From contig QGSR01000041.1 in assembly GCA_003387805.1 (NCBI GenBank), forward strand, positions 1-10,338: a stretch of DNA of 10,338 nucleotides. Reading direction: 5' to 3'. Under the pieces are notes generated by a model that was not told the origin of the DNA, made no database searches, and saw only the letters and a program-made list of their open reading frames with translations. Shown piece after piece: positions 1-7,222 of the stretch (position 1 is the stretch's first letter; the number at the start of each line of letters is the position of its first letter). The translations under genes and the position numbers were made by a program. This DNA is from Bacillota bacterium. Lineage in GTDB: Bacteria > Bacillota > Limnochordia > Limnochordales > ZCTH02-B6.

Positions 1-1234
1 TGCCCAGCTTAATGCGGGCGCCGTGATGAGTGGTGGTGGGCCCGGACCCTTCCGTCTGCCCGTACACTTCCCGGATAGGCACGCCGAGGCTGTGGAAGTA
101 GCGGAGCACGTCGGGGCGGCTGGGCGCGGCGCCCGAGATGACGAAGCGGGCCCGGTTCAGGCCGACGCGGCGGGTGAGGGGATGCAGCACCGCCAGCCGG
201 GCCAGCGCGTACAAAAGCTTCAGCGTCGCGGGCACGGAGCCGTCCTCCAGGGCGGCTTTCGTGTGCCGGCGGCCGATGGCCAGCGCGGTTTTGTACGCCC
301 AGCGCTTGAACCAGTCGGCTTCCTCAATCTGCAGCTCGATGCCCGAGTGCAGCTTCTCCCAGATGCGGGGCACCGCGAACACCAGGGTCGGGCAGATCTC
401 CCGCATGTCCTGCAGCACCGTGTCGGTGTTTTCGCAGAAGTTTACGGTAAAGCCCCAGTACAAGGGGAGATACAACGACACCATGCGCTGGGCGATGTGG
501 GAGAGAGGCAGGAACGACAGCGTTTCCTCGTCCTCCCGGATGGGATTGGCCCGGCCCAGCGAGTCCGCGGTCCAAAGTACGTTGAGGTGGGTCAGCATGG
601 CGCCCTTGGGCGGGCCGGTGGTGCCCGACGTGTAGATGAGCAGCGCCACGTCGTCGGGGCCGATGTGCGCGATGCGTTCGTCCAGCGCTCCGGGATGCCG
701 GCGCTGAAGCTCGTCGCCCAGCTGCGCCAACTCCTCCAGCGCCATGACCTTCTCGTGCCGGAAGCCCCGCAGGCCTTCCATGTCCATGACGAAGACCCGC
801 TCGATGTGGGGAACCTGGTCTTCTATCATTAAGTACTTGTCCAGCTGCTCTTCGTTTTCGACGAAATAAAAGCGGGATTGGGAGTGGGAGAGGACGTACT
901 GGCACTGCTGGGCGCTGTTGGTGGTGTAAATCGCGGTGCTGATGCCCCCGGCGGCCTGGATGGCCAGGTCGGCGTACAGCCATTCGGGCCGGTTCTCGCC
1001 GATGAGCCCCACCCGGTCGCCTTTTTCCAGTCCCAGGGCCAGCAGCCCGTTGGCCAGCCGGCGGACTTGCCGGGCGTACTCGCGCCACGTGACCGGCGCC
1101 CACAGGCCCAGCTCTTTGTGGCGCAGGGCGATGCGGTCCGCCAGCCGCTCCGCCTGCTGGAAAAACAGGCGGGGCGCCGTGGTGTGCCAGTGGAATGCGG
1201 GGCCGTGCGTTTCCTGCACTTTCGCGATGGCCAT
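1..1234 (-). CDS. fadD: Long-chain acyl-CoA synthetase (AMP-forming), C-terminus beyond left edge
   Basis: Activates free fatty acids to acyl-CoA in two steps via an acyl-adenylate, feeding beta-oxidation; expected in the cytoplasm or at the inner membrane face. The frame is open from an ATG at 1234-1232 to the window edge, giving 411 residues of a family usually near 600. The adenylate-forming P-loop YTSGTTGPPKG starts at about residue 201, and the YGQTEG motif starts at residue 391 and contacts the adenylate. The stretch between them, with FLPLSHIAQR and VPRIWEKL, resembles the FadD15/long-chain subgroup more than short-chain ligases. The start is supported by AAGGAGG at 1249-1243, eight bases upstream. 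The final catalytic-lysine domain lies outside the window. The gene is divergent from tetR, and an 18-bp palindrome sits just upstream of its ribosome-binding site, so control by that regulator is likely (inference). Chain-length preference cannot be read from the sequence. Confidence 0.93.
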   Translation of the reverse strand, partial: MAIAKVQETHGPAFHWHTTAPRLFFQQAERLADRIALRHKELGLWAPVTWREYARQVRRLANGLLALGLEKGDRVGLIGENRPEWLYADLAIQAAGGISTAIYTTNSAQQCQYVLSHSQSRFYFVENEEQLDKYLMIEDQVPHIERVFVMDMEGLRGFRHEKVMALEELAQLGDELQRRHPGALDERIAHIGPDDVALLIYTSGTTGPPKGAMLTHLNVLWTADSLGRANPIREDEETLSFLPLSHIAQRMVSLYLPLYWGFTVNFCENTDTVLQDMREICPTLVFAVPRIWEKLHSGIELQIEEADWFKRWAYKTALAIGRRHTKAALEDGSVPATLKLLYALARLAVLHPLTRRVGLNRARFVISGAAPSRPDVLRYFHSLGVPIREVYGQTEGSGPTTTHHGARIKLG

Positions 1235-1255
1235 GCCTCCGTCCTCCTTCGCCCG

Positions 1256-1273
1256 ACCGACCTACCGGGCGGT
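1256..1273. promoter_or_regulatory. Candidate TetR-family operator, synthetase side
   Basis: Imperfect palindrome ACCGACCTACCGGGCGGT, with outer arms ACCG/CGGT and inner CC/GG matches. It lies in the 5' untranslated region of the acyl-CoA synthetase, just upstream of its Shine-Dalgarno sequence. It shares length and outer arms with the palindrome at 1350-1367. A paired site next to a divergent TetR gene is the usual autoregulatory layout. Binding is inferred. Confidence 0.6.
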
Positions 1274-1307
1274 CGATCCGCTTTTCCTCATTATTCTTTT
1301 ATCTGCA

Positions 1308-1337
1308 TTGACAATCCTTTTTGCGTTCTAATAAAAT
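1308..1337 (+). promoter_or_regulatory. Sigma-A-type promoter of the tetR-etf operon
   Basis: TTGACA at 1308-1313 and TAAAAT at 1332-1337 are separated by 18 bases. The signal sits in an AT-rich island (about 1283-1340) in otherwise GC-rich DNA. Transcription would start near 1344, just before the palindrome at 1350-1367. The divergent synthetase promoter must lie in the same island; the minus strand shows TTGTCA at 1314-1309, but I see no well-spaced -10 box and do not call it. Confidence 0.7.
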
Positions 1338-1349
1338 GAACACACACCT

Positions 1350-1367
1350 ACCGTTCGTTCGGTCGGT
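1350..1367. promoter_or_regulatory. Candidate TetR-family operator, regulator side
   Basis: Imperfect palindrome ACCGTTCGTTCGGTCGGT, readable as ACCGnnCGnnCGnnCGGT on both strands. It begins 12 bases after the -10 box of the tetR promoter, so a bound repressor would overlap the start of transcription. Its centre is 94 bp from that of the similar site at 1256-1273, about nine helical turns. The pattern resembles ACCGACCG-type operators known for TetR regulators of acyl-CoA metabolism. Binding is inferred. Confidence 0.65.
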
Positions 1368-1409
1368 CTCGCGGGAACGGGCCCGCAGACCGCTTCGGGA
1401 GGGCTTTCT

Positions 1410-2033
1410 TTGGGCCAAAACGCCGCCCCCGGCCGTTACGAGGAACTGGTGGAAACCGCACTGCAGCTCTTCCGCCAAAAGGGCTACCACGCCACGTCCA
1501 TGCAGGACATCGCGGACAGCATGGGCCTGCGCAAAGCCAGCCTGTACCACTACATCGACGCCAAAGAAGATCTGTTGGTGGCCATCTACCGCCGCATCGT
1601 CTCGGACTACACCGAGCGCATCCGGCTCATCTCGGAGGGGCCGGGCAGCGCCCGGGAGCGGCTGGCCCGGGCCGTCCAGTCGCATCTGGAGTCCATCATT
1701 TCCCACGCCGACATGTTCGCGGTGTACCTGAGCGAAAACCGGTGGCTGCCGCCGGCGCACCGGGAGGCGGTGCGCCAAGCCAGCCGCGACTACCGGCGGC
1801 GGTTTGAAGCCATCATCCGCGAAGGCATCGAGGCCGGCGAATTCAAGCCGGTGGATCCCCACATCGCCGCGCTGCTCATCCTCGGCGCGTGCAACTGGCT
1901 GCCCCAATGGTATTCGCCCGATGGCAAAATGACCACGGAGGAGATAACGGGACTGTTCACAGAAGTATTGCTGGACGGACTGCTGGAGAAGCGTGAGGGA
2001 GGAGCGAACCATGCACATCGCGGTATGCATTAA
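1410..2033 (+). CDS. TetR/AcrR-family regulator, probable fatty-acid (FadR-like) repressor
   Basis: A 207-residue DNA-binding repressor of normal TetR length. The N-terminal helix-turn-helix is clear at about residues 15-55 (family pattern LFRQKGYHATSMQDIA followed by LRKASLYHYIDAKEDLL). The remaining all-helical part is the ligand-binding and dimerisation domain, with a conserved-looking stretch near YLSENRWLPPAHRE. The start is a TTG at 1410 preceded by GGGAGGG at 1397-1403, six bases away; no better start lies upstream before the promoter. It is divergent from an acyl-CoA synthetase and directly upstream of etfB, overlapping that gene by 23 bp. This neighbourhood matches B. subtilis FadR and related regulators that release DNA on binding long-chain acyl-CoA. 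The family call is sure; the ligand is inferred from context. It probably represses itself and the synthetase through the two palindromes. Confidence 0.9.
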   Translation: MGQNAAPGRYEELVETALQLFRQKGYHATSMQDIADSMGLRKASLYHYIDAKEDLLVAIYRRIVSDYTERIRLISEGPGSARERLARAVQSHLESIISHADMFAVYLSENRWLPPAHREAVRQASRDYRRRFEAIIREGIEAGEFKPVDPHIAALLILGACNWLPQWYSPDGKMTTEEITGLFTEVLLDGLLEKREGGANHAHRGMH

Positions 2034-2811
2034 GCAGATTTTGGACCCCGAAATCTCGCCGCGGGCGTTCAAAATCAACCGGGAGGCGAAGCTGGCCGAG
2101 CAGGCCGGCGCATCGCTGGTCATCGGCCCGTTCGACCTGAACGCGCTGGAAGTCGCGATTCAGCTGAAAGAGAAGCACGGCGCCAAGGTGACGGTGCTGA
2201 CCTTCGGCGAGGAGAAGGCCCAGGACGCCCTGCGGCGGGCTTTGGCCATGGGCGCGGACGAAGCCGTGCTGGTGGCCGGCGACGGCGCGGCGTCGCGGGA
2301 GCCTTCGGTGACGGCCAAGGTGCTGGCGGCGGCCATCCGGCAGCTGGAGCCGGTCGATCTGGTACTCTGCGGCCGGCAGTCGGGCGAGTGGGACTACGGG
2401 CAGGTGCCGGGCCTTCTGGCCGAGGAGCTGGGCCTGCCGCTGGTGCCCTTCGTGCCGCGGCTGGACGTGTCCGGCGACGGCTTCCGCCTCGAGCGCGAGT
2501 CCGACGCGGGCAACGTGGTGGTGGAGGCGCCGAAAGGCCTGGTCGTCAGCATCACCAACGCGCAAGACAACAACCCGCGCCTGCCGAAGGTGCGCGACAT
2601 CATGATGGCCAACCGCAAGCCCATCAAGAAGCTGGGCGCCGCGGACCTGGGCCTGGACGAGGCGTCGGCGTCCGCGAGCGCGGGCCGGCTGGAAGTGCTG
2701 GATTTGTTCATCCCCGAGGTCGACTCTGAGTGCGAGTTCGTCGAAGGAGACGACGGCGCCGAGAAGGCGGCCAATCTGGTGAAGAAGCTGCTGGAACGGA
2801 AGGTGATTTGA
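2011..2811 (+). CDS. etfB: Electron transfer flavoprotein, beta subunit
   Basis: Pairs with EtfA to form a soluble heterodimer that takes electrons from acyl-CoA dehydrogenases and delivers them to a membrane quinone reductase. The 266-residue length is normal. It opens with the typical MHIAVCIKQILDPE strand. The nucleotide-binding region includes LKEKHGAKVTVLTFG (53-66) and ALRRALAMGADEAVLV (73-88), and NNPRLPKVRDIMMANRKPI at about 187-205 matches the EtfB signature region. Two spots differ from most EtfBs: GPFDLNALE at 39-47 (usually NPFDEIAVE) and GEWDYGQVPG at 125-134 (usually DGDTAQVG). ATG 2011 is chosen because GGGAGGAG at 1997-2004 precedes it by six bases and the protein then begins as its family does; an in-frame GTG at 1993 would place the Shine-Dalgarno inside the gene. 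The start lies within the end of tetR, suggesting translational coupling. One base separates its stop from etfA. Confidence 0.95.
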   Translation: MHIAVCIKQILDPEISPRAFKINREAKLAEQAGASLVIGPFDLNALEVAIQLKEKHGAKVTVLTFGEEKAQDALRRALAMGADEAVLVAGDGAASREPSVTAKVLAAAIRQLEPVDLVLCGRQSGEWDYGQVPGLLAEELGLPLVPFVPRLDVSGDGFRLERESDAGNVVVEAPKGLVVSITNAQDNNPRLPKVRDIMMANRKPIKKLGAADLGLDEASASASAGRLEVLDLFIPEVDSECEFVEGDDGAEKAANLVKKLLERKVI

Positions 2812-2812
2812 G

Positions 2813-3793
2813 ATGAACGTCATCGTGCTCGCCTGGGGCGGCGACGGCAGCGCCCCGACCGGTCCGGTTCAGGAACTTCTCGGCGCGGCGCGGCGCCTGG
2901 CCGGCGCCGGCGGCGGCTCGGTGGTCGCGGCGGCCTTCGGTCCCGCGGCGGGGGCGGCCCGGTCGCTGATTGAATACGGGGCGGACCGGGTGCTGACGGT
3001 GGAACACGACGCGCTGGCGGCGGCCGACGCCGACGCGTACGTGGACGCCGCGGAAGCGGTGTGCAAGCACGTGGGCGACGCGGTGGTGCTCATTCCCGGC
3101 GATCGCCTCGGATGGGAGACCGCGCCGCGGCTGGCCCACCGGCTGGACGCGGGCCTGGTGACGGACGCCATCGACGTGGCGGTGGAGGACGGCCGGGTGG
3201 TGGCCACCAAGCCCGTGTACGGCGGCAAAGCCCACGCGAAAATCGCCATGCGCGGCGCGAGCCAGGCGGTGCTGGTGCGGGCGCGGACGCAGGCGCCCCT
3301 GGCGCCGGACGCGGGCCGTTCAGGCGAGATCGAAGCCTTCGCCTTCGAGCCCGGGCCCAACGCGGGCCGCGTGCGCGTCGTGGAGTACAAGCACGAGGAT
3401 ACGGGCGACGAAGTGCGCTTGGAGGAGGCGAAAGTGGTCGTCTCCGGCGGCCGCGGGCTGGGCGGCCCCGAGCCCTTCCAGCAGCTGGCCGAGATCGCGG
3501 GTCTTCTCGGCGGCGCCGTGGGCGCGTCGCTGGCCGCGGTGGACGCCGGCTGGGTGCCCGCATCCATGCAGATCGGCCAGACGGGCAAGTCGGTGGCGCC
3601 GGATCTGTACATCGCGGTAGGCATCTCCGGCGCCAGCCAGCACGTGGCCGGCATCAGCGGCGCGAAAACTATCGTGGCCATCAACAAGGACGCGGAGGCG
3701 CCCATCTTCCGGGTGGCCCACCTGGGCGTCGTGGCCGACTACAAAGACGTGTTGCCCGCGCTGGCCGAGGAGCTGCGCCGGGTGAAAGGGTAA
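2813..3793 (+). CDS. etfA: Electron transfer flavoprotein, alpha subunit
   Basis: The FAD-carrying subunit of ETF, 326 residues. The N-terminal half is a degenerate nucleotide-binding fold with [12 protein letters not shown] at about 133-144. The C-terminal FAD domain runs from [10 protein letters not shown] (209-218) through [19 protein letters not shown] (252-270), [11 protein letters not shown] (270-280) and [13 protein letters not shown] (287-299), all near-canonical. One expected residue is absent: the family motif GASRAAVDAG reads [10 protein letters not shown] here, so Leu240 (codon CTG at 3530) replaces the Arg that packs on the flavin ring (human alpha-Arg249). The start ATG follows GGAAGGTG in the end of etfB, and the two genes are separated by a single base, so they are co-transcribed and made in equal amounts. 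The family is certain. Redox behaviour and partner choice may differ because of the substitution (inference). Nothing else suggests decay, since the frame is intact and full length. Confidence 0.95.
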   Translation: MNVIVLAWGGDGSAPTGPVQELLGAARRLAGAGGGSVVAAAFGPAAGAARSLIEYGADRVLTVEHDALAAADADAYVDAAEAVCKHVGDAVVLIPGDRLGWETAPRLAHRLDAGLVTDAIDVAVEDGRVVATKPVYGGKAHAKIAMRGASQAVLVRARTQAPLAPDAGRSGEIEAFAFEPGPNAGRVRVVEYKHEDTGDEVRLEEAKVVVSGGRGLGGPEPFQQLAEIAGLLGGAVGASLAAVDAGWVPASMQIGQTGKSVAPDLYIAVGISGASQHVAGISGAKTIVAINKDAEAPIFRVAHLGVVADYKDVLPALAEELRRVKG

Positions 3794-3800
3794 GGGACGG

Positions 3801-3823
3801 CGGCGGCCCCGGCCGGGCCGCCG
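3801..3823 (+). other. GC-rich hairpin between etfA and fadF
   Basis: A 9-bp perfect stem (3801-3809 with 3815-3823) and a five-base loop form in the etfA-fadF gap. No T-run follows, so it is unlikely to terminate transcription. It could stabilise the upstream etfBA mRNA or adjust the ratio of soluble ETF to membrane enzyme (inference). In DNA this GC-rich, chance hairpins are common. Confidence 0.4.
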
Positions 3824-3871
3824 GCCGCGTCGTGACCGCGCCGGTGTCTGCAAGGTGCAGGAGGGGTACCC

Positions 3872-5956
3872 ATGGTCCAGTTTGAGACGCCCACCCGGGA
3901 AGTATTTTGGAACATCAAGCACTTCTGGCTGCTGTACGTCACCTTCGTCCCGGTGGTGCTCGCTTTCGCGTTCGGCGCCTGGAACCTCGTCCGCCGCTGG
4001 CGCCGCGGCAAGCCCGTCCAGCGCACGGACAACTGGCGCGAGCGGCTGGACGGGTTTTTCCGGGACGCCGTGGCCCAGGAGCAGATCCGCAAGGGCGACC
4101 GCCGGGCCGGCTTCTTCCACGTCTTGATTTCGTGGGGTTTCGTGGTGCTGTTCATCGGCACCACGGTGGTGTTCATCCACGCGGACCTGCGCATTCCCTT
4201 GATGCAGGGCTGGTTTTACCTCGTTTTCCAGTCGCTGATTCTGGACCTGTTCGGTCTGGGCGCCATCGTCGGGCTGCTCATCGCGCTGTGGAACCGCTAC
4301 GTCATCCGGCCCCGCCGGCTGACCCACGGCGTCTGGTCCGACGGCTTTATTCTCGTCTCGCTGCTGGTCATCATGGTGACCGGCTTTCTCGTTGAAGGCC
4401 TGCGCATCGTGGCCACGCAGGATCCGTGGGCCGCGTGGAGCCCCGTGGGCACCGCCACCGGGCGGCTGCTGGCGGCCGCGGGGTTGAGCGGGTTCGACGC
4501 GCAGCTGGCCGCCCACCGCTTCCTGTGGTGGTTCCACATGGCCGTCTCCTTCGTCTTTATCGGATACATTCCGTTCAGCAAGATGATGCACATGTTCACC
4601 TCGCCCGCGGCCATCTTCACCCGCAATCTGGGGAACAAAGGCAAGCTGGAGCCCATCGACATGGAGTCGATGGAGGAAGGACAGGTGCTGGGCGTCCGCA
4701 CGCTGACGGACTTTACGTGGAAAGACCTGCTGGACTTGGACGCGTGCACCGAGTGCGGGCGCTGCCAGGCCGTCTGCCCCGCCTTCGCCGTGGGCAAGCC
4801 GCTGAACCCGAAGTACATCATTTTGAACATGCAAGAGCAGATGACCGCGGAAATGGGCCGCTTCCCGTGGGACAAACCCGCGGGTGAGGCCCGGCCCATC
4901 GTGGGCACCTCCATCGAGCCCGAGGCGCTGTGGTCGTGCACCACGTGCCTGGCGTGCGTGGAGGCGTGCCCCGTGGAGATTGAGCATGTGCGCAAGATCG
5001 TGGACCTGCGGCGCTACCTGGTCATGGAGGAGGCGGACTTCCCGGAGACGGCCCAAGCCGCCGTCCAGGGCCTGGAGGACCGGGGCCACCCGTTCCGGGG
5101 CTCCGACGCGTCGCGGAGCGACTGGTACGCGGATTTGCCTTACGTGAGAGAGCTGGCCGAGGCGGGCCAGGCGGAGTACTTGTTCTTCGTGGGCGACGCG
5201 ATCGCGTTCAACCAGCGCACGCAAAACATCGCCCGGGCCATGGCCAAGATTATGCACGAGGCGGGGCTGGATTTCGCGGTGCTGGGCGAGGAGGAAACCA
5301 ACAGCGGCGACGTGGCCCGCCGCATCGGCAACGAGTACTTGTACGAGATGTTCGCCCGCCAGAACATCGAGACGTTCCAGCGCTACGGCGTGAAAAAGAT
5401 CGTCACCACGGACCCGCACGTCTTCCACACGTTCAAGAACGAGTACCCGGACTTCGGCGGCGAGTTCGAGGTCATTCACCACAGCCAGCTCATCCAGCAG
5501 CTGCTGGACGAAGGCCGCATCCAGGTGGAGAAGGGCAGGTTCGACCGTGTGACGTACCACGATCCCTGCTACCTGGGGCGCCACAACGGCGAGTACGACG
5601 CGCCGCGGTTTGTGGTGGACGCATTGGGCGCGCAGCGCATCGAGATGGAACGCTCCCGGGAGCGGGCCTTCTGCTGCGGCGCGGGCGGCGGCCGCTACTT
5701 TATGGACGACCCGCCGGGCCAGCGCATCAACGTGGCCCGGGCGCGGGAAGCGGCGGCCACGGGCGCGGGCACCGTCTGCACCGCGTGCCCCTACTGCATG
5801 CTCATGATGGAGGACGGTCTGACGACGGTGGCCGCGGAAGCGGGCGCCGACGGGCCGCAAGTACAAACGAAAGACTTGGCGGAGCTGGTGGCGGAGGCCC
5901 TGGTGGTCCGGGCCGGGCAGGCCGCGGGCGGCGCGGCCGCAGGCCAGGAAAGCTGA
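3872..5956 (+). CDS. fadF: Membrane Fe-S ETF:(mena)quinone oxidoreductase, FadF/EMO type
   Basis: Passes electrons from reduced ETF to the membrane quinone pool. 694 residues in three parts. First is a NarI-like cytochrome b membrane region, with helices at about 18-40, 80-103, 113-140, 155-175 and 216-233 and candidate haem ligands His83, His215, His222 and His240. Second is a dicluster ferredoxin-type domain, C292-C295-C298-C302 and C356-C359-C362-C366, each ending CP. Third are two CCG (HdrD-like) domains. The second is intact: HDPC566YLGRHNG, FC601C602GAGGG, and the C636/C639/C642 cluster. The first keeps its fold-level sequence (residues 436-535) but carries Asp442, Asn477, Asp514 and Val517 where homologues have Cys. 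ATG 3872 follows GGAGGGG and starts like FadF proteins (TREVFWNIKHFW). Placement between etfBA and an acyl-CoA dehydrogenase matches B. subtilis fadF-acdA and the EMO enzymes of syntrophic bacteria. Family and role are well supported; the loss of one non-cubane cluster site is read directly from the sequence. Confidence 0.94.
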   Translation: MVQFETPTREVFWNIKHFWLLYVTFVPVVLAFAFGAWNLVRRWRRGKPVQRTDNWRERLDGFFRDAVAQEQIRKGDRRAGFFHVLISWGFVVLFIGTTVVFIHADLRIPLMQGWFYLVFQSLILDLFGLGAIVGLLIALWNRYVIRPRRLTHGVWSDGFILVSLLVIMVTGFLVEGLRIVATQDPWAAWSPVGTATGRLLAAAGLSGFDAQLAAHRFLWWFHMAVSFVFIGYIPFSKMMHMFTSPAAIFTRNLGNKGKLEPIDMESMEEGQVLGVRTLTDFTWKDLLDLDACTECGRCQAVCPAFAVGKPLNPKYIILNMQEQMTAEMGRFPWDKPAGEARPIVGTSIEPEALWSCTTCLACVEACPVEIEHVRKIVDLRRYLVMEEADFPETAQAAVQGLEDRGHPFRGSDASRSDWYADLPYVRELAEAGQAEYLFFVGDAIAFNQRTQNIARAMAKIMHEAGLDFAVLGEEETNSGDVARRIGNEYLYEMFARQNIETFQRYGVKKIVTTDPHVFHTFKNEYPDFGGEFEVIHHSQLIQQLLDEGRIQVEKGRFDRVTYHDPCYLGRHNGEYDAPRFVVDALGAQRIEMERSRERAFCCGAGGGRYFMDDPPGQRINVARAREAAATGAGTVCTACPYCMLMMEDGLTTVAAEAGADGPQVQTKDLAELVAEALVVRAGQAAGGAAAGQES

Positions 5957-5959
5957 GCA

Positions 5960-6000
5960 TCCGGCCGGCGGGCCGGACACGGCGCGGCCCGCGCCCGTCC
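5960..6000 (+). other. Tandem GC-rich hairpins between fadF and the acyl-CoA dehydrogenase gene
   Basis: The gap begins with a 7-bp stem (5960-5966 with 5971-5977, loop GGCG). A second structure partly overlaps it: GGCGCG 5981-5986 with CGCGCC 5990-5995, enclosed by GGAC 5975-5978 and GTCC 5997-6000. The two compete for 5975-5977. No T-run follows. They may be RNA-processing or stability elements in the operon message, but chance formation in GC-rich DNA is possible. Confidence 0.35.
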
Positions 6001-6049
6001 GGCGCCGCCGGCCTCGCGGCATCAATGGAGCGCGGGGAGGAACCGCCTG

Positions 6050-7222
6050 ATGGATTTTCTTCTGAATGACGAACAGCGGCAAATCGTCGAGATGGTGCGG
6101 GAACTGGCCAAGGAGAAGGTGGCCCCCTACGCGGCGCAGTGGGACGCGGAGGAGCGCTTCCCGCACGAGCTGGTGGAAGTGTTTGCCGAGGCGGGGCTTC
6201 TGGGCCTGGCCGTGCCCGAGGAATACGGGGGCCTGGGCGCGCACCCGCTGACCCGGGTGGCGGTCATCGAGGAGCTGGCCAAAGTGGACGCCAGCGCGGC
6301 GCTGCTGGTCGCGGTGCAGGATTTGGGCATGACGCCCATTCTGGTCGGCGCCAGCGAGGAGCAGAAGGCGCGGTGGCTGCCCAAGTTCGCCTCGGGCGAA
6401 TGGCTGTCGGCCTTCGGCCTCACCGAGCCGGGCGCGGGTTCGGATCCGGGCGGCATGGTCATGCGGGCCCGGCGCGAGGGCGACGAGTACGTGCTGAACG
6501 GCACGAAAATCTTCATCAGCAACGGCTCGGTGGCCCACGGCGTCACGGTGTTCGCCCGCACCGATCCGGACAGCCGGGGGCCCAAGGGCATCACGGCCTT
6601 TTTCGTCGAGAAGGGCACGCCGGGCTTCACCGCGGTGCCTATGAAGGGCAAGCTGGGCTTGCGGGCGTCGGACACGGCCGAGCTGGTCTTTGAAAACTGC
6701 CGCATCCCCGCGGCCAATCGCCTGGGGGAAGAAGGCGAAGGCTTCTCCATCGCCATGAAGACCCTGGACCGCTCGCGGCCCAATATCGCCGCCCAGGCTT
6801 TGGGCGTGGCCCAGGGGGCCTTTGACTACGCGTTGGGGTACATCCAGGAGCGGCAGCAGTTCGGCCGGCCGGTGGCGTCGTTCCAGGGCCTGCAGTTCAT
6901 GCTGGCGGAAATGGCCACGGAGATCGAAGCCGCCCGCGGCCTGACGTACCAGGCCGCCATCCGGGTGCACGAGGAGGGCAAAGACGGCGCGCGGCTGGTC
7001 ACCGCCAACCGCTATTCGGCCATGGCCAAGATGTACGCGACGGACGTGGCCATGCGGGTGACCACCGATGCGGTGCAGCTTTTGGGCGGCTACGGCATCA
7101 TGCGGGACTACCCGGTGGAGCGCATGATGCGGGACGCGAAGATCTTCCAGATCTACGAGGGCACCAATCAGATTCAGAAGATCGTCATCGCGAGGAGCTT
7201 TCTGGGAGGCGCCAAAGGTTGA
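6050..7222 (+). CDS. Acyl-CoA dehydrogenase (FAD-dependent)
   Basis: Catalyses alpha,beta-dehydrogenation of acyl-CoA to trans-2-enoyl-CoA, the first oxidative step of beta-oxidation, handing electrons to ETF. At 390 residues it matches the short/medium-chain tetrameric class. Visible in order: an N-terminal helical domain; the FAD/substrate motif SAFGLTEPGAGSDPGG at about 120-135; the beta-domain KIFISNGSVAHGVTVFART; the GLRASDTAELVFENCRIP segment; the C-terminal LLGGYGIMRDYPVERMMRD; and YEGTNQIQ with Glu370 as the catalytic base. ATG 6050 follows GGGGAGG at 6034-6040. It lies after fadF, and its TGA overlaps the TTG start of the next gene by three bases, so the hydrolase is probably translationally coupled. 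Gene order resembles fadF-acdA of B. subtilis. Substrate chain length cannot be fixed; the divergent long-chain synthetase hints at fatty acids rather than branched amino acids (inference). Confidence 0.94.
   Translation: MDFLLNDEQRQIVEMVRELAKEKVAPYAAQWDAEERFPHELVEVFAEAGLLGLAVPEEYGGLGAHPLTRVAVIEELAKVDASAALLVAVQDLGMTPILVGASEEQKARWLPKFASGEWLSAFGLTEPGAGSDPGGMVMRARREGDEYVLNGTKIFISNGSVAHGVTVFARTDPDSRGPKGITAFFVEKGTPGFTAVPMKGKLGLRASDTAELVFENCRIPAANRLGEEGEGFSIAMKTLDRSRPNIAAQALGVAQGAFDYALGYIQERQQFGRPVASFQGLQFMLAEMATEIEAARGLTYQAAIRVHEEGKDGARLVTANRYSAMAKMYATDVAMRVTTDAVQLLGGYGIMRDYPVERMMRDAKIFQIYEGTNQIQKIVIARSFLGGAKG

Noticed and set aside
23..832. Plus-strand open frame opposite the acyl-CoA synthetase
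   Set aside because: Antisense shadow: the minus-strand frame carries the adenylation P-loop and YGQTEG motif, while this one has no recognisable domain.
1249..1408. Repeated CGGTCGGT/CGACCGAC sequence considered as a simple repeat or att site
   Set aside because: The copies are better explained as palindromic operators positioned around the divergent promoter; no integrase or mobile gene is present.
1993..2010. Upstream in-frame GTG start for etfB
   Set aside because: It would put the GGGAGGAG ribosome-binding site inside the coding region; ATG 2011 has correct spacing and the family N-terminus.
1957..2823. Minus-strand open frame covering etfB
   Set aside because: The plus strand encodes a full EtfB with its own ribosome-binding site; the antisense translation is Arg/His/Gln-rich and unrecognisable.
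4748..4990. Dicluster Fe-S region considered as a GlpC or lactate-utilisation protein
   Set aside because: The attached NarI-like membrane domain, CCG domains and etfBA/acyl-CoA dehydrogenase context fit FadF/EMO instead.
3320..6970. Very long open frame on the minus strand (over 1200 codons) spanning etfA, fadF and the dehydrogenase gene
   Set aside because: It is antisense to three well-recognised genes, its translation is low-complexity with no family motif, and long antisense frames are typical of GC-rich coding DNA.
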